Origin: Ostreococcus lucimarinus CCE9901
Taxonomy: Eukaryota > Chlorophyta > Mamiellophyceae > Mamiellales > Bathycoccaceae
Reading direction: 5' to 3'
Assembly (NCBI RefSeq): GCF_000092065.1
Contig: NC_009356.1
Span: forward strand, 558,001 to 622,000
DNA length: 64,000 nt
The translations under genes were made by a program, and so were the position numbers. Below, one piece after another: positions 50,094 through 61,507 of the stretch. The stretch's first letter is position 1, and the number at the start of each line of letters is the position of its first letter. Under the pieces are notes generated by a model, which worked only from the letters and a program-made list of their open reading frames with translations, had not been told where the DNA came from and ran no database searches.

Positions 50094-51206
50094 ATGGGCG
50101 TCGCCTGTGGACCCTCACGAGGTGAAGGAGACCACGGACCTCAAGAGCAAGCACGTCAAGTTCCAAGTTACGTATCACTGAGTGAAGTTTTGCGACTCGT
50201 CCGTGAGGGCCATGTCAACGGAGACGATATCATGCGTCTTGCATCTCTTTACTTGAGCATGAAGTCCAAACGCGCTTCCGCAAAAGAAATCCTCTCCGCG
50301 CTATTTAGTCACGCACACGGCGGTGAGATTTTGCGAGTCATCAGCGCCGTTGTTGTTGGGGCCAAATCTTTACAAAGTGAAGGCTTTGTAAATTCTCAAG
50401 GCGGAAATACACTCCTTATCTCCCATGCACAGTCCAAAACAAACCATGTCAATCAGAGGGCGAAGCAAATAACACAAAAGGTAGTCTTTGATCAGCAGCG
50501 GCTATCGAAGAGGATCGCGTCGAAGCTTAGATCGCGACATCCGGGTATGCACGTTGATCCGGCCTCGTTCGAACTCTTCGGCGAGGCGATCCGTCAACGC
50601 ATTCGACATATCTCTAAAGATCTCATGAGGATCGCCACGATACGTCATATGTCGAGCATCATAGCGAAAAACTCAAAAGCAGAGAGAGTAACTCCTAGGG
50701 GTAAGATTCGTGACATCAACCTTACACTCATGCAGAGTACATCAGCTAGAAGAGAACAAGAGCGACAGAAATTGCTACAGCTTGGTGATCAGTCCAACAA
50801 ACGGAAAAGACAAAGTTCTGATGACGAATTTGATGAAGAACTACGCACTAGGGCGGAGAAAGCACGCACAGAAGAGGAGGAAAGGAGGCTCGCAGATGCT
50901 GCGAATGAAGCAACAAGAAGCGCACTAGGCGATGCGAAGTATCTCAAGTGGTTCGCTCACGGTAAAAATGTGCAAAAAACTACCGAACTTAATCCTCGGG
51001 TATCAAGTGCAGTTACTTCAAAACAAACAACGCGCGCTGAAGCGACAGAAAAGGCTTCAAAGACTGGTTTGGAAACACACGACAGCAAAATTTCATTTGT
51101 TGACGTCATATGCGTGCTCAAGTCGGAAAAGGCTTTTAACGGGATTCTTCCTCGTCTCTTTCACACGAAAAATTTGCTGCTGTTCAACGTGGGGAATTCG
51201 AACTAG
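50094..51206 (+). CDS. TAF4: TFIID subunit TAF4, C-terminal-domain form
   Basis: Intronless, 370 residues. TAF4 pairs with TAF12 through a histone fold and is a core scaffold of TFIID in Pol II initiation. The match is to the conserved C-terminal TAF4 region: a histone-fold helix pair (ASFELFGEAIRQRIRHIS, then RIATIRHM), an acidic/basic helix EEEERRLADAANEATRSALG (family E-E-x-R-x-A-A-N-x-A-A-x-x-A-x-G), and the end block SFVDVICVLKSE...ILPRLF (family D-V-L-x-x-L-E-x-x-P...L-Y-R-L). The long Gln-rich N-terminus and TAFH domain of animal TAF4 are absent. Confidence 0.75.
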   Translation: MGVACGPSRGEGDHGPQEQARQVPSYVSLSEVLRLVREGHVNGDDIMRLASLYLSMKSKRASAKEILSALFSHAHGGEILRVISAVVVGAKSLQSEGFVNSQGGNTLLISHAQSKTNHVNQRAKQITQKVVFDQQRLSKRIASKLRSRHPGMHVDPASFELFGEAIRQRIRHISKDLMRIATIRHMSSIIAKNSKAERVTPRGKIRDINLTLMQSTSARREQERQKLLQLGDQSNKRKRQSSDDEFDEELRTRAEKARTEEEERRLADAANEATRSALGDAKYLKWFAHGKNVQKTTELNPRVSSAVTSKQTTRAEATEKASKTGLETHDSKISFVDVICVLKSEKAFNGILPRLFHTKNLLLFNVGNSN

Positions 51207-51248
51207 TCGGTACGTCAACGTTTTTACGCCCTTTCTATGTTCTATGTA

Positions 51249-51678
51249 TTAAAAGGTTTTGCTTCTCTCGCTCGGTACGAACTCTACGACTGCAAGCTGC
51301 GCTCCGTCTCCACTTCGTCTTTTACTACGCGTCACACGTGTGTAGCCTCCTTGCTGATCCATGTATCTTCCAGCTAACTCTACCGACACTTTTGTGTGAG
51401 CTTCATCTGTGTCGAGGTAGGCTCTAATTCTACGTCTCGCGTCAACTGACCCCTGCAAGACACAAGTTACTTGGCGAAGAAATATTCAAAAGATCTCGCG
51501 AATACCTGCTTCGACATACTTATCAACCTATCAGCTAGTTTTCTAACCTCCATCGCCTTTGCAAGTGTCGTCGTCACTTTACCTTTAGTGACCAGTTGAC
51601 TAGCCAAAATCCTGGATTTTTGTGAGCTCGTCGAGCAACGCGAAATTGATCAAGTTACCTTAAAGTAGAGCTACGCAT
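51249..51678 (-). CDS. Mitochondrial ribosomal protein bL17m
   Basis: Exons 51678-51659, 51611-51506 and 51452-51249 with introns of 47 and 53 bp. The protein reads LVTKGKVTTTLAKAMEVRKL-ADRLI, then MDQQGGYTRVTRSKRRSGDG, the bL17 core, with VEFV near the end. It is closer to plant mitochondrial L17 (VSQLVKHERIETTVTKAKEV) than to plastid L17, and lies in the mitoribosome large subunit near the exit tunnel. The proposed start at 51678 gives only a few residues before the core; an upstream exon with the G-R-x-x-x-H-R block may have been missed. Confidence 0.75.
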
Positions 51679-52160
51679 CGTTGGAAGATGTACAATCTAA
51701 CGTGCGTTCTGCAGAGGTAATAAATACCCTTCTTCTATCTTCACTCTGTCAGTTCTCCGACTGGGACGAATGTTCACGTTTTCTTTGTTTGACCGGATGT
51801 GAGAACTTCAGAACCTCAGCACGTATACAACGGTACAATGGCCTATTCACATAGCTCCAGACGCTAAATATAAATATGAACGAAAGCAAACGCAGAATGA
51901 AAAACCACTTTGACTAACTAGCCTTAGAATACGGGAAGCTCGCCTAGGTTACCCCCGAAGGAGCTATAATAGTACTATAGCATGTGGGAAAAGAAGCAAG
52001 AGTCCGCGAGCGTACGAACTTGGCGCGGTCACCTCAACTTTGACGGCTGCAGTTGCGCGTCTTATACCACTTGTACTTTCCGTCACGCTCGGCTGCGTCA
52101 CTCTGTTCGTCGGCTACTATTGACGGATTGCAGTGTCGCACCGAGCCAAAAAAGCAAGCT
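51679..52160. promoter_or_regulatory. Divergent region between bL17m and zeta-COP
   Basis: 482 bp without a recognised gene. It may hold a first exon of bL17m. No repeat was noticed. Confidence 0.4.
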
Positions 52161-52741
52161 ATGAGTATCCCGAGTGTGAGTAGCATTGTGATCTTAGATG
52201 ACGAAGGGAAGCGGGTCGCAGTCAAGTATTACGAAACATTGAAGTACGTCATTTCTCTCTCCATAACTTTGCCTAGATGAATGTCCATTCTTGTAGGCGC
52301 GCACGAGACGTACAGTTCACGTTTGAGCGAAATTTGTTTACCAAGTCGTCCCATTTAAGTGGGAAAGGCGAAGTAGAACTTCTGATTCTCGATGACTACA
52401 TCGCTGTCCACAAAGCCAGCCACGACTTGCGTTTCTATGTAGCTGCACGTCACGATGAAAACGAATTGATTTTAGTATCAGTTCTTGAAACTTTGTATGA
52501 GGCACTTTGTACTCTTTTGAGAGGAGTAGTCGACAAACACGCTGCATTAGAAAACCTTGACCTCGTCCTATTAGTCATCGACGAGTTAATAGATGGTGGG
52601 CTTATATTGGAAACAGATCCGACCACTATTGTGAATCGTGTTTCGATGGAAGAAAGTATGGAGCACTCCCTTACAGAACAAACCATTTCTCAAGCGCTGG
52701 CCACGGCTCGTGAACAGATATCTCGTAACTTATTACGCTGA
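52161..52741 (+). CDS. COPZ: Coatomer zeta subunit
   Basis: Exons 52161-52243 and 52297-52741 with a 53-bp intron in phase 2; about 175 residues, the family length. Zeta-COP is the small longin-fold subunit of the COPI coat (paired with gamma-COP) in Golgi-to-ER traffic. Matches: SSIVILDDEGKRVAVKYY, a conserved YKSS-type strand as VHKASHDLRFYV, ENELILVSVLETLYEAL, LENLDLVLLVIDELIDGGLI, then LETDP and the end LTEQTISQALATAREQI. The start is the first ATG of exon 1 and aligns with the family N-terminus. Confidence 0.9.
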
Positions 52742-52817
52742 CCGTGACTGAATGTACATAATTCGCACTTAATATGAAAAAATTCTTCATTACAACACGC
52801 CTACGCCACGATGAACT

Positions 52818-54182
52818 TCACTGTGCTTTCTGCGAGACCTTGCTGATTTGAAATGAGGTGACCACATTGCGAAGCTCCTTAAAGTTCTCTTAAGAAAGTG
52901 ATAGGTGAATGAAGATTGAAAACATACCTGTTCCGATGTACTCCATTGCTTCTCGCTAGCTGCCACCGTAGCAATAACGACATAGTTCTGAAGAAACATA
53001 ACGTGAAAGTTTCATGTAAAAGTAAAGTCTCCTTACCTGAGAAGTTGTCACGCAAGCTAGATTGTGGAGCCCATATGCCGCAAACGGCGTCAGCAGCTCG
53101 TACTACGCACAACTCTTAGCACGTACTGGTAAAGTTCGTTAGAGATAAGAAAACCTGATAATATCCTCGATTATTCTTGGAATATTGCTCTTGTGAGATG
53201 ATCTCTTCCTGTTCAACAGCCACACTATCGGAAATCTTAGCCTTAAATCAAGAGTTAAATCATTCTCTCGCGCACCTTCCGGTGATGGCGGGTGAAACAG
53301 CATTTAAAACACTATCCAACGTTCCAACCGATTCAATTTCAGGCGACTTTTCTGTTATCATTAATTTGTTCGTTGGAATGATGATGACCTGAAGTGTTCC
53401 AGCAGTAGGGCTCGCAAACTGCACCTCTGTAGTCGCCTTCGAAAAGATGAATTTCGCTTCTCCGCGCGGTAAATGAAAGAGTACCTCATCACATCTTGGT
53501 TGACAGTAGTTTCCACTTTTCGCATTGCTAACTGGGATCTTTTTGTGACAATGTGAGACAAAATAAGCAACCCGTCTCAACAGCAAAGAACGCACCTCTT
53601 TCCAGTCTCCAGGCAAAGATATTTTATACGGTTCAATCGCACCAGCCCTTATAAAACATGATGATGAACGATGAGAAAACTATCGCGTCATTAGACCGAA
53701 CCTCAACGCTGGAGTACGGGTTTGTCCAGCTTCAAATACAAAATACCCAGACTAGTGCACTTTAGGAACAACAGCTTTGGAAAACAAGGGTTTGCTTACC
53801 ACGTCCACAGAAGCAGGAAGATATGCGCTGACCTACATATATGATATAACACTCATCAGTAGTTATATTGTCATCGCACCTGTTTCCCATCCTGGCATTT
53901 CTACTTGAGACAGAACGTAGAGTAAAGACCCGAGCGACTTACCTCGAAAGCCTCGACCGAACCGGTGTGCAAGATGCTGAACACTCCACTCAGTGCAATT
54001 CCGTTAAACTCACGCCTCGTTGCGGCGCAGGTTTTGCACTTTGTGATAAGTGAACTACCGCCGGTGTGCTTTTTGTACTTCGACGAAATTCCACGTCCTC
54101 TGTCTGGCCTCGACTTTGCGAATCGCTGATTCGCTTCGTTTTTGATTCCGCGCGCGCGCGATGCCGTTATCGATATTATCAT
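52818..54182 (-). CDS. PsbP-domain protein of the thylakoid lumen, intron-rich
   Basis: Multi-exon gene with about seven or eight introns, mostly 42-58 bp. First exon 54182-53943, stop TGA at 52820-52818. The N-terminus is a bipartite leader: a basic Ser-rich transit peptide, then a lumen signal with a twin Arg (TRREFNGIALSGVFSI...VEAFE), pointing to the Tat route. Mature part after splicing: AYLPAS, EPYKISLPGDWKE, CQPRCDE, EVQFASPTAGTLQVIIIP, SPEIESVGTLDSVL, YELLTPFAAYGLHNLA, VIATVAASEKQW and ELRNVVTSFQI, the PsbP fold. PsbP and its relatives assist photosystem II assembly or oxygen evolution. The intron between about 53648 and 53799 is long, and its borders do not resolve cleanly. Confidence 0.82.
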
Positions 54183-54539
54183 TGCTGCGGTAGAGCTGTT
54201 TGGATCGAACCGCGGGTCGCAACCGTTTTACGTTCGAGCGAGGCCAGTCAGCGCTTCAGTCGGACCTGAGTCGCCGGCTATCGAAGTTTTTTTGTCGAAA
54301 GTGTATACTTGGTAGTGGTAGTTTGCGAATTTAAGTACGCGTAAAAGGGTAAGCACGCGCAAAAGGGTAAGCATGCGTGTATAAGTAAGTAATCGCGTGT
54401 GTCACCTGCTCGATAGCACCTATTTTTTCGGAAGCTCGCCACGTCGAGACGACCCGTCCTTCCCGCGCAGTTGACGGACTTTGCTAGGTGCACGTACGAA
54501 ATACCGTGAAACCTGAGCTGAATTCATCCCTGACCGCGC
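54183..54539. other. Divergent region between PsbP-domain and SRP9-like genes, with 18-bp repeats
   Basis: It contains two tandem 18-bp units, ACGCGTAAAAGGGTAAGC at 54337-54354 and ACGCGCAAAAGGGTAAGC at 54355-54372, plus a decayed third. Function unknown; otherwise promoter-like. Confidence 0.55.
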
Positions 54540-54872
54540 ATGACAAAAGATTGCACGTTCGCGCATTTTTGCGACTCGTCCTCTTCGTTAACGCGAAGGA
54601 GCCCAACCACGGTGAGATTCCAAGATCTTTATTTTCGTTCATTCACAGATGTTGACGAAGGTGAGAGTAAGCTTCAAGTACAAACATCGAGAAGGTCTAG
54701 TGCGCATGTCTATTGTTGCGGGAAAAGTACGCTTTTGAATCGTAGACTCGGCCAACACTTCACAGCTTCGGTATTTCTACAGGATTTTGCTACTCACTCA
54801 ACGCGGACAGTCGTCGAAGCTCGCAGAATAATAGAACTAAGTTCCAGTCTACTATCACTTTTATCGAAATAA
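54540..54872 (+). CDS. SRP9-like signal recognition particle protein
   Basis: Three short exons are inferred: ATG at 54540 to the donor after PTT, then MLTKVRVSFKYKHREGLV continuing to VAGK, then DFATHSTRTVVEARRII to LLSK (introns about 37 and 56 bp); about 79 residues. The core TKVRVSFKYKHREG matches the SRP9 strand K-x-R-x-x-x-K-Y-R-H-x-x-G, and the last helix and length fit. SRP9 with SRP14 forms the Alu domain of the particle that pauses translation. The protein is short and the similarity modest, so this is tentative. Confidence 0.5.
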   Translation: MTKDCTFAHFCDSSSSLTRRSPTTVRFQDLYFRSFTDVDEGESKLQVQTSRRSSAHVYCCGKSTLLNRRLGQHFTASVFLQDFATHSTRTVVEARRIIELSSSLLSLLSK

Positions 54873-55017
54873 CCGTTTGAACATTGCAAAAGACAAGCTC
54901 ACTATCAGTAGCCCTAGTACCACAGTAGCGTGGGAGCGGGTTAGACCGCCCCTTCTCCCAACGTGGTTGGTTTGAAAGATAGATGACAAGTAGAAATGGG
55001 CGTATTCTGAAACGTAG

Positions 55018-55307
55018 CTAGTCGACATGCCTTACAGATACCGCGACACCATGTAACTCAGATCCATCTAGATTTTCTACGGCTTGTTCACTGTCTAACC
55101 TAGCCAATTCATTAGACAGAGTGAAAGCTTGTGTCACCGATCTCACCTGGAAACATAAGTCACAACTACCGTCTTTCCTGAGTGTTTGCGCATGTCAACG
55201 TCTGATACTTTGCCAAAAGCCCCGAAGACATGTTCAATGTCCTGTCTGGACATAGATTCCACAATTGGACTAAGCTGCACTTTACTACCGGTAAACGTGC
55301 TCTTCAT
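55018..55307 (-). CDS. Small single-RRM protein
   Basis: Two exons, 55307-55147 and 55099-55018, with a 47-bp intron in phase 2; 80 residues. It forms one RNA-recognition motif: VQLSPIVESMSRQDIEHVF (beta1-alpha1), FGAFGKVSDVDMRK (beta2), TVVVTYVSRLDSEQAVENLDG (beta3-alpha2) and AVSVRHVD (beta4). The aromatic residues usually found in RNP1 and RNP2 are replaced (VQLSPI, KTVVVTYV), so RNA binding by the standard face is uncertain. The frame is open upstream of the ATG, so an extra N-terminal exon is possible. Confidence 0.6.
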
Positions 55308-57313
<2,006 letters not shown>

Positions 57314-57415
57314 GGATCATTTACATCAGTGCGATATCAACTGTCGTACTGAGCTAAATGGGACGGACACCAAGTTTTGTAATATCCAATCAACGAAGCA
57401 ACTTCAATTGTTCCA

Positions 57416-58594
57416 TCAAACTGTTTGAGATGCAACGTCTACATCGTCGAAAAGTAGCAAAAGTTCGTCTAAGCGCATAGTGGTCACTTCTAAATCTTTT
57501 AGTACCTCTCTTTTAAGTGGCTTGCTAGACCACATTCGCTCGTTCTTTACAATTCCTGTGCGATATCGCCGTACCTCAAAGAGCTTTCGTAAATGAACAT
57601 TTGTCAAAGCCTGAATAAGTTCACGTTTTACAGTCTTTTCGACGTCAGAACAGTCCACACGCCACAGATAGTTCGTTCTTGATGGAGCATGATCATGCGT
57701 GCGGGCTATTTCCTGCATCTGCACGTATCCAAATTTCAACAACTTGTAAAGAATGTCTCGAGTATCCTTCACGGGAACCATGGATAATTCAGCAACCTGT
57801 TTCTGCTCAAGTTGATTTCGAATCAAAACTCTAAAAATACGAAGAGCCTGTGCTCCTAAACGTGTTTTGATAACCGCTTCGACATGCTTTTGCCGTCTCA
57901 AATGAACGTCGACGTCACTCGCCGAGCGTTCCACACTCAAAAGTCTGGTGTCTTCTTCTTTCAGGCGTCCAAGCGCAGCATCGAGCGAACGCGGATTTAG
58001 ACGCAGAAAACTCGATGAACTATCGTTTTCTTGCGTTTCCGATGGCATGTGTTCCTGATCTGTTCGCGTACAGGCTCTGTCCAAGTTCACACATGTTTTG
58101 TCGTAGCGTACACGTTGCAGCAGCTGGATTTCTAAGAGGTCACAAATCGCTTTATGAACATCGGCACTGCGTAGAGAGCTTTCTGAAGGCACTTGTTGCA
58201 CGATTGACATGATTTGATTCACCGACATCGCTCCATGTAATGCAATCGTAAGAAGCACCATAAAGTGCTCTTGTGTATGCTTGGTTTTTGCATAAAGCGC
58301 ATATCTGGAGAACCTCTGTCTACACCTTATGTAAGCCAGGTTGATCCTGTACGTATAAACTATTCGCGATGATGTCGGCTTCTGTGACTTGTGCACCGAG
58401 GTGATGCAACCATGCTTGATTAAAGTATACAAGATAGCACCACACGTCCGTCGTCGGAAAGGCACCAAGTGCACAATATACTCGAAGGTTAAATTGTCTC
58501 GTTGCGAAACCGCTTCAAAGACTTTTCGGGCTGCCAGACCAAACTCATCTTGGATTATTTGGACAGCGAGATCTATTTCCTTTCGTGAATGCAT
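57416..58594 (-). CDS. RPC3: RNA polymerase III subunit RPC3 (C82/POLR3C)
   Basis: Intronless, 392 residues from the ATG at 58594 (human 534). RPC3 is part of the Pol III-specific trimer that opens promoters with TFIIIB. The winged-helix repeats are recognisable: DEFGLAARKVFEAV near the N-terminus, IKHGCITSV, and the strongly conserved block KQVAELSMVPVKDTRDILYK followed by LLKFGYVQMQEIARTHDHAP and SRTNYLWRVD (family S-R-T-x-Y-L-Y). The protein lacks part of the central linker. The gene is tail to tail with ATP2; a MITE lies 75 bp upstream of its start. Confidence 0.85.
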   Translation of the reverse strand: MHSRKEIDLAVQIIQDEFGLAARKVFEAVSQRDNLTFEYIVHLVPFRRRTCGAILYTLIKHGCITSVHKSQKPTSSRIVYTYRINLAYIRCRQRFSRYALYAKTKHTQEHFMVLLTIALHGAMSVNQIMSIVQQVPSESSLRSADVHKAICDLLEIQLLQRVRYDKTCVNLDRACTRTDQEHMPSETQENDSSSSFLRLNPRSLDAALGRLKEEDTRLLSVERSASDVDVHLRRQKHVEAVIKTRLGAQALRIFRVLIRNQLEQKQVAELSMVPVKDTRDILYKLLKFGYVQMQEIARTHDHAPSRTNYLWRVDCSDVEKTVKRELIQALTNVHLRKLFEVRRYRTGIVKNERMWSSKPLKREVLKDLEVTTMRLDELLLLFDDVDVASQTV

Positions 58595-58668
58595 ACCGTG
58601 AGCGGCACGAAGAGCTGTGAGTCGAAGGGGTTCGCGCAACTTTTTGCTTCACGCCTGTCGGCTTCGCG

Positions 58669-58799
58669 GGAAAAATTTATATATCGCCCCTTTAGAGAGT
58701 ACCTACACACATGACGAGTCATGAACCGTGGATATATACGTATTTAATACGTATCATGTGTGTAGGTACTCTCTAAAGGGGCGATATATAAATTTTTCC
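58669..58799. mobile_element. 131-bp MITE with perfect 46-bp terminal inverted repeats
   Basis: 58669-58714 and 58754-58799 are exact inverted copies (outer end GGAAAAATTTATATATCGCC; the inner end of the left arm is CACACATGA). Only 39 bp separate them (AT-rich core with tatacgtatttaatacgtat). It has no coding capacity. No clear target duplication was seen; TA-rich ends would fit a Tc1/mariner-type element. Identity of the arms implies a recent insertion. Confidence 0.85.
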
Positions 58800-58867
58800 A
58801 CTGTTCAGAGCAAAAAGAACCTTAGGCATACAAACAAATGGAGTGTTGTACTTCAAGTATGATTCGT

Positions 58868-60070
58868 CTACAATTCTACTTCACCCATCGTATCATCATC
58901 AGTATCGCTACCGCGTTCTTCCACTTTGTTCAAGTTTGTGATTTGCTCAGCAAGAAGTTTGTCGTCACGTTCGCTCACAACTCGCGCGCTTTCTTTTATC
59001 AGTAACTTTCCGCCTTTAGATGTGATGTATTCCTAAGATTTTATCAAGTCTTTGCGATGTGTACACTAAATTATTCTCACCTGTAAGACACTTATGGCTT
59101 TATCCACCAAACTGATTCCAAACTCCCGTTCAGACGTTTGAGTTGAAAGAACATACAGTGGAGAAGCGACTAAAGACATCTTCACTTTGCAATCTTCCGT
59201 CGAGACAAGTTCGGCAGCACGCATAGCACTCTTAATATGGAGAACGCCGTCGTACTGGAAACAAGTCAACTCAACGTCAGCTCTGATTTTTAGCGGCTGT
59301 GGTGTCATCCGTCTTCGAATATCTTTGAGCAGCGTAAGGGCAACTGATTCGTCAACTGTTTGATTATCTTCGTCTCCAGATGCACGAAATTCTGCGATCT
59401 CTCGGTGAAGTAAGCTGGAGTCCATGACAAACATTTTGAATGCATCGAATGCGTGACCATACTTCCTATAGAGAGGCCAACCAATGGACTACAAAAGGGT
59501 CACAGTCCGCAGCAACAAGTTTGGACACAGTATACCTTGTATAATGTTTCGGGAAGCGTCCCTGTCGTCTCCGAAACGTGTCTGATGATAGAATGAACCA
59601 CCTTGCTTTTGTTGAACTTGATCTCACATGCTTCAACATCTTCAGGGGACACTCGTCTGAATGATAGTGAGTGACTGCAAAGAACTTCAGTACGTGCATA
59701 CCTTTTTGAAAGGTCAATGTAACCCTTCTCTTCGTCAACACGCAGCACCATCGCTGGCTCAATTCTACCGACCTGGAAGCAAACTAAGAATTATCTTCCT
59801 GGAAAATGCTGCGGTACAGATCCTACCTTTATGAGCTTCGAAACTGAACGAATACGTCTTCTGGTCAGTTCTGACAACAAAATCATGCCTTCAATGTTGT
59901 CATATTCCAGTAGCTGAACGTAAGCACCCATTTCTGCTATGCTTTTGACCTATCTCACAGCATTCGAAATAGGAAGCTAGCAGTATGACGAGCGTGTTTA
60001 CCTGTACCATAACAACCTGGTCGATCTCTGGAAACCTCTCGGCGTACATTCTACACTCAGGGGCCTTCAT
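58868..60070 (-). CDS. Translation initiation factor eIF2 alpha
   Basis: At least five exons with introns of about 45-75 bp. eIF2 alpha delivers initiator tRNA as part of eIF2, and its phosphorylation shuts down initiation. The start [20 protein letters not shown] matches the family. Then [20 protein letters not shown] and [20 protein letters not shown] (S1 domain), [55 protein letters not shown], and the end [20 protein letters not shown] plus an acidic tail. The residue at the regulatory phosphorylation site (Ser51 in human LLSELSRRRIRS) is Thr (codon 59863-59865). Confidence 0.92.
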
Positions 60071-60409
60071 TGCGAAGTAAGGTCAACTCAAGCTGACGAA
60101 CAGGGGGCAACTAACCATGTTGTAGTAGAGCACTTTTTTGTTTTTCACGTTCTTGCGCTGTCCGCTTCTGCGCTCGGTTGGCTGTGCGCTTGTGCGGGTT
60201 CTTTTTGTTTTGTTTTTAGTAACATTTTTTATTTTTTTGTCTTAGATTGTGTTCTTTATAGTCGATGTGAATGGTTCAATACGATCAAATATGACATGCT
60301 GCACCGCGCCTCGCTTTGTCTCGGTTGCCCTGAGCAACTGGGACGACCAGTCGCTCCAGTCGTCACGTCGCTCCAAGTGTGTCAGGCAGCATAGCACGGA
60401 CGACTGCAT
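60071..60409. promoter_or_regulatory. Divergent region between eIF2 alpha and cupin gene
   Basis: About 340 bp. A strongly T-rich tract on the plus strand lies at 60129-60240 (repeated ttttttg and ttttgttt). No gene recognised. Confidence 0.4.
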
Positions 60410-61252
60410 ATGATGTGTGCGGATATCACAAGACCTTTGTGTGTACTGCAGCCGACAATCTCTCATCGCAGGTTGGTCCGGACTTCGGCGCGTAAAACCA
60501 CCAGTGAAACGTCTTTCTCGCCTCGGGTCGTCGACGTCGAAAGTTTTGAGGCGTACGGACAGGCACGAATAGCATCGATGAACAAATGCGCAACGAAATT
60601 TAATTTTGCGCAGATAATCTCATCGCAAGAAGACGGAGCGAGATTTTCGATCGAGCGGGTGAGTTAAGTTGAGCAGCTCCCGAAAACACTGACAGTAGCA
60701 AAGGAAGCAAAACTCGACTTAGCAGAAGGTGTACCGAGACTGTATATGATGCGACTTCGCAATAAAGGTGGTCGTCTTCAATTCGATGAGATGAATTATC
60801 ACGGCCTTTCCTCTCAATCGCTCAGTTCTGTTTCAGAGCTAGACTGGTATGCGTTATTCGTATTTGACAGCTCAAATAGGCGTTGTGACACTTAAGATTC
60901 CAGGTTCATCGCTGTATCCAGGGCTACATTCTCAGAAGAACAATTTCCTTCACACGATGATATTGAAGTATTTCGGATCCCAGGTGTGGGATCTATAAAA
61001 TCCAAGAAGCTCAGAAATATTCACCTCTGACAGGACATGTTGCCATCAATCTCAATAAAGGCACGTGGCATGCTGGTCCCCTTTTTAGCGTAAGTATCGT
61101 GATTCGAATGCTGTGTCTCTGAATCTGATGGTTGTGAATATAAGGAAGACGAGCGGGATTTCTTAAACCTCGAACTGATGGATACAAACACGAAAGATCG
61201 TTATGGTCACAAGTATGAGGACAGTGGAACTCGTTTCACAATAGAACTGTGA
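60410..61252 (+). CDS. Ureidoglycolate lyase-like cupin protein
   Basis: About five exons. Exon 1 (60410-60658) carries a probable targeting leader and VVDVESFEAYGQ. Later exons: LAEGVPRLYMMRLRNKGGRL, MNYHGLSSQSL, W-FIAVSRATFSEEQFP, VFRIPG, LNKGTWHAGPLF, DFLNLELMDTNTKDR and the end SGTRFTIEL. This follows the plant ureidoglycolate-hydrolase/lyase-like family (GTWHAGPLF and YNLEL-x-DTN are typical), a cupin fold linked to purine/allantoin breakdown; the substrate in this branch is unproven. Introns in the 3' part are about 50 bp, but the step from exon 1 to 2 requires either an 18-nt intron (60659-60676) or a frameshift. Confidence 0.65.
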
Positions 61253-61507
61253 CGATGGTGTAGCATCATTTTGTAAGTATCCATTACTATCGCACAAACA
61301 GGCAGTATTACCGTAGCTATAGTCCATCAGGAATATACCAACTGACTAGCAACACTTGTAGAGACACTTACCCCGCATCCGCGCAACCACCAAACCTCAT
61401 TTCCACACTATCACGCCACTTCCTGCAGCGTGCAGCGAGGGCGAGAGAGTACCGAAGACTAGATCCTTCCGTACTGCACGTATAATTAGCACACTTGAGA
61501 TACAAGA

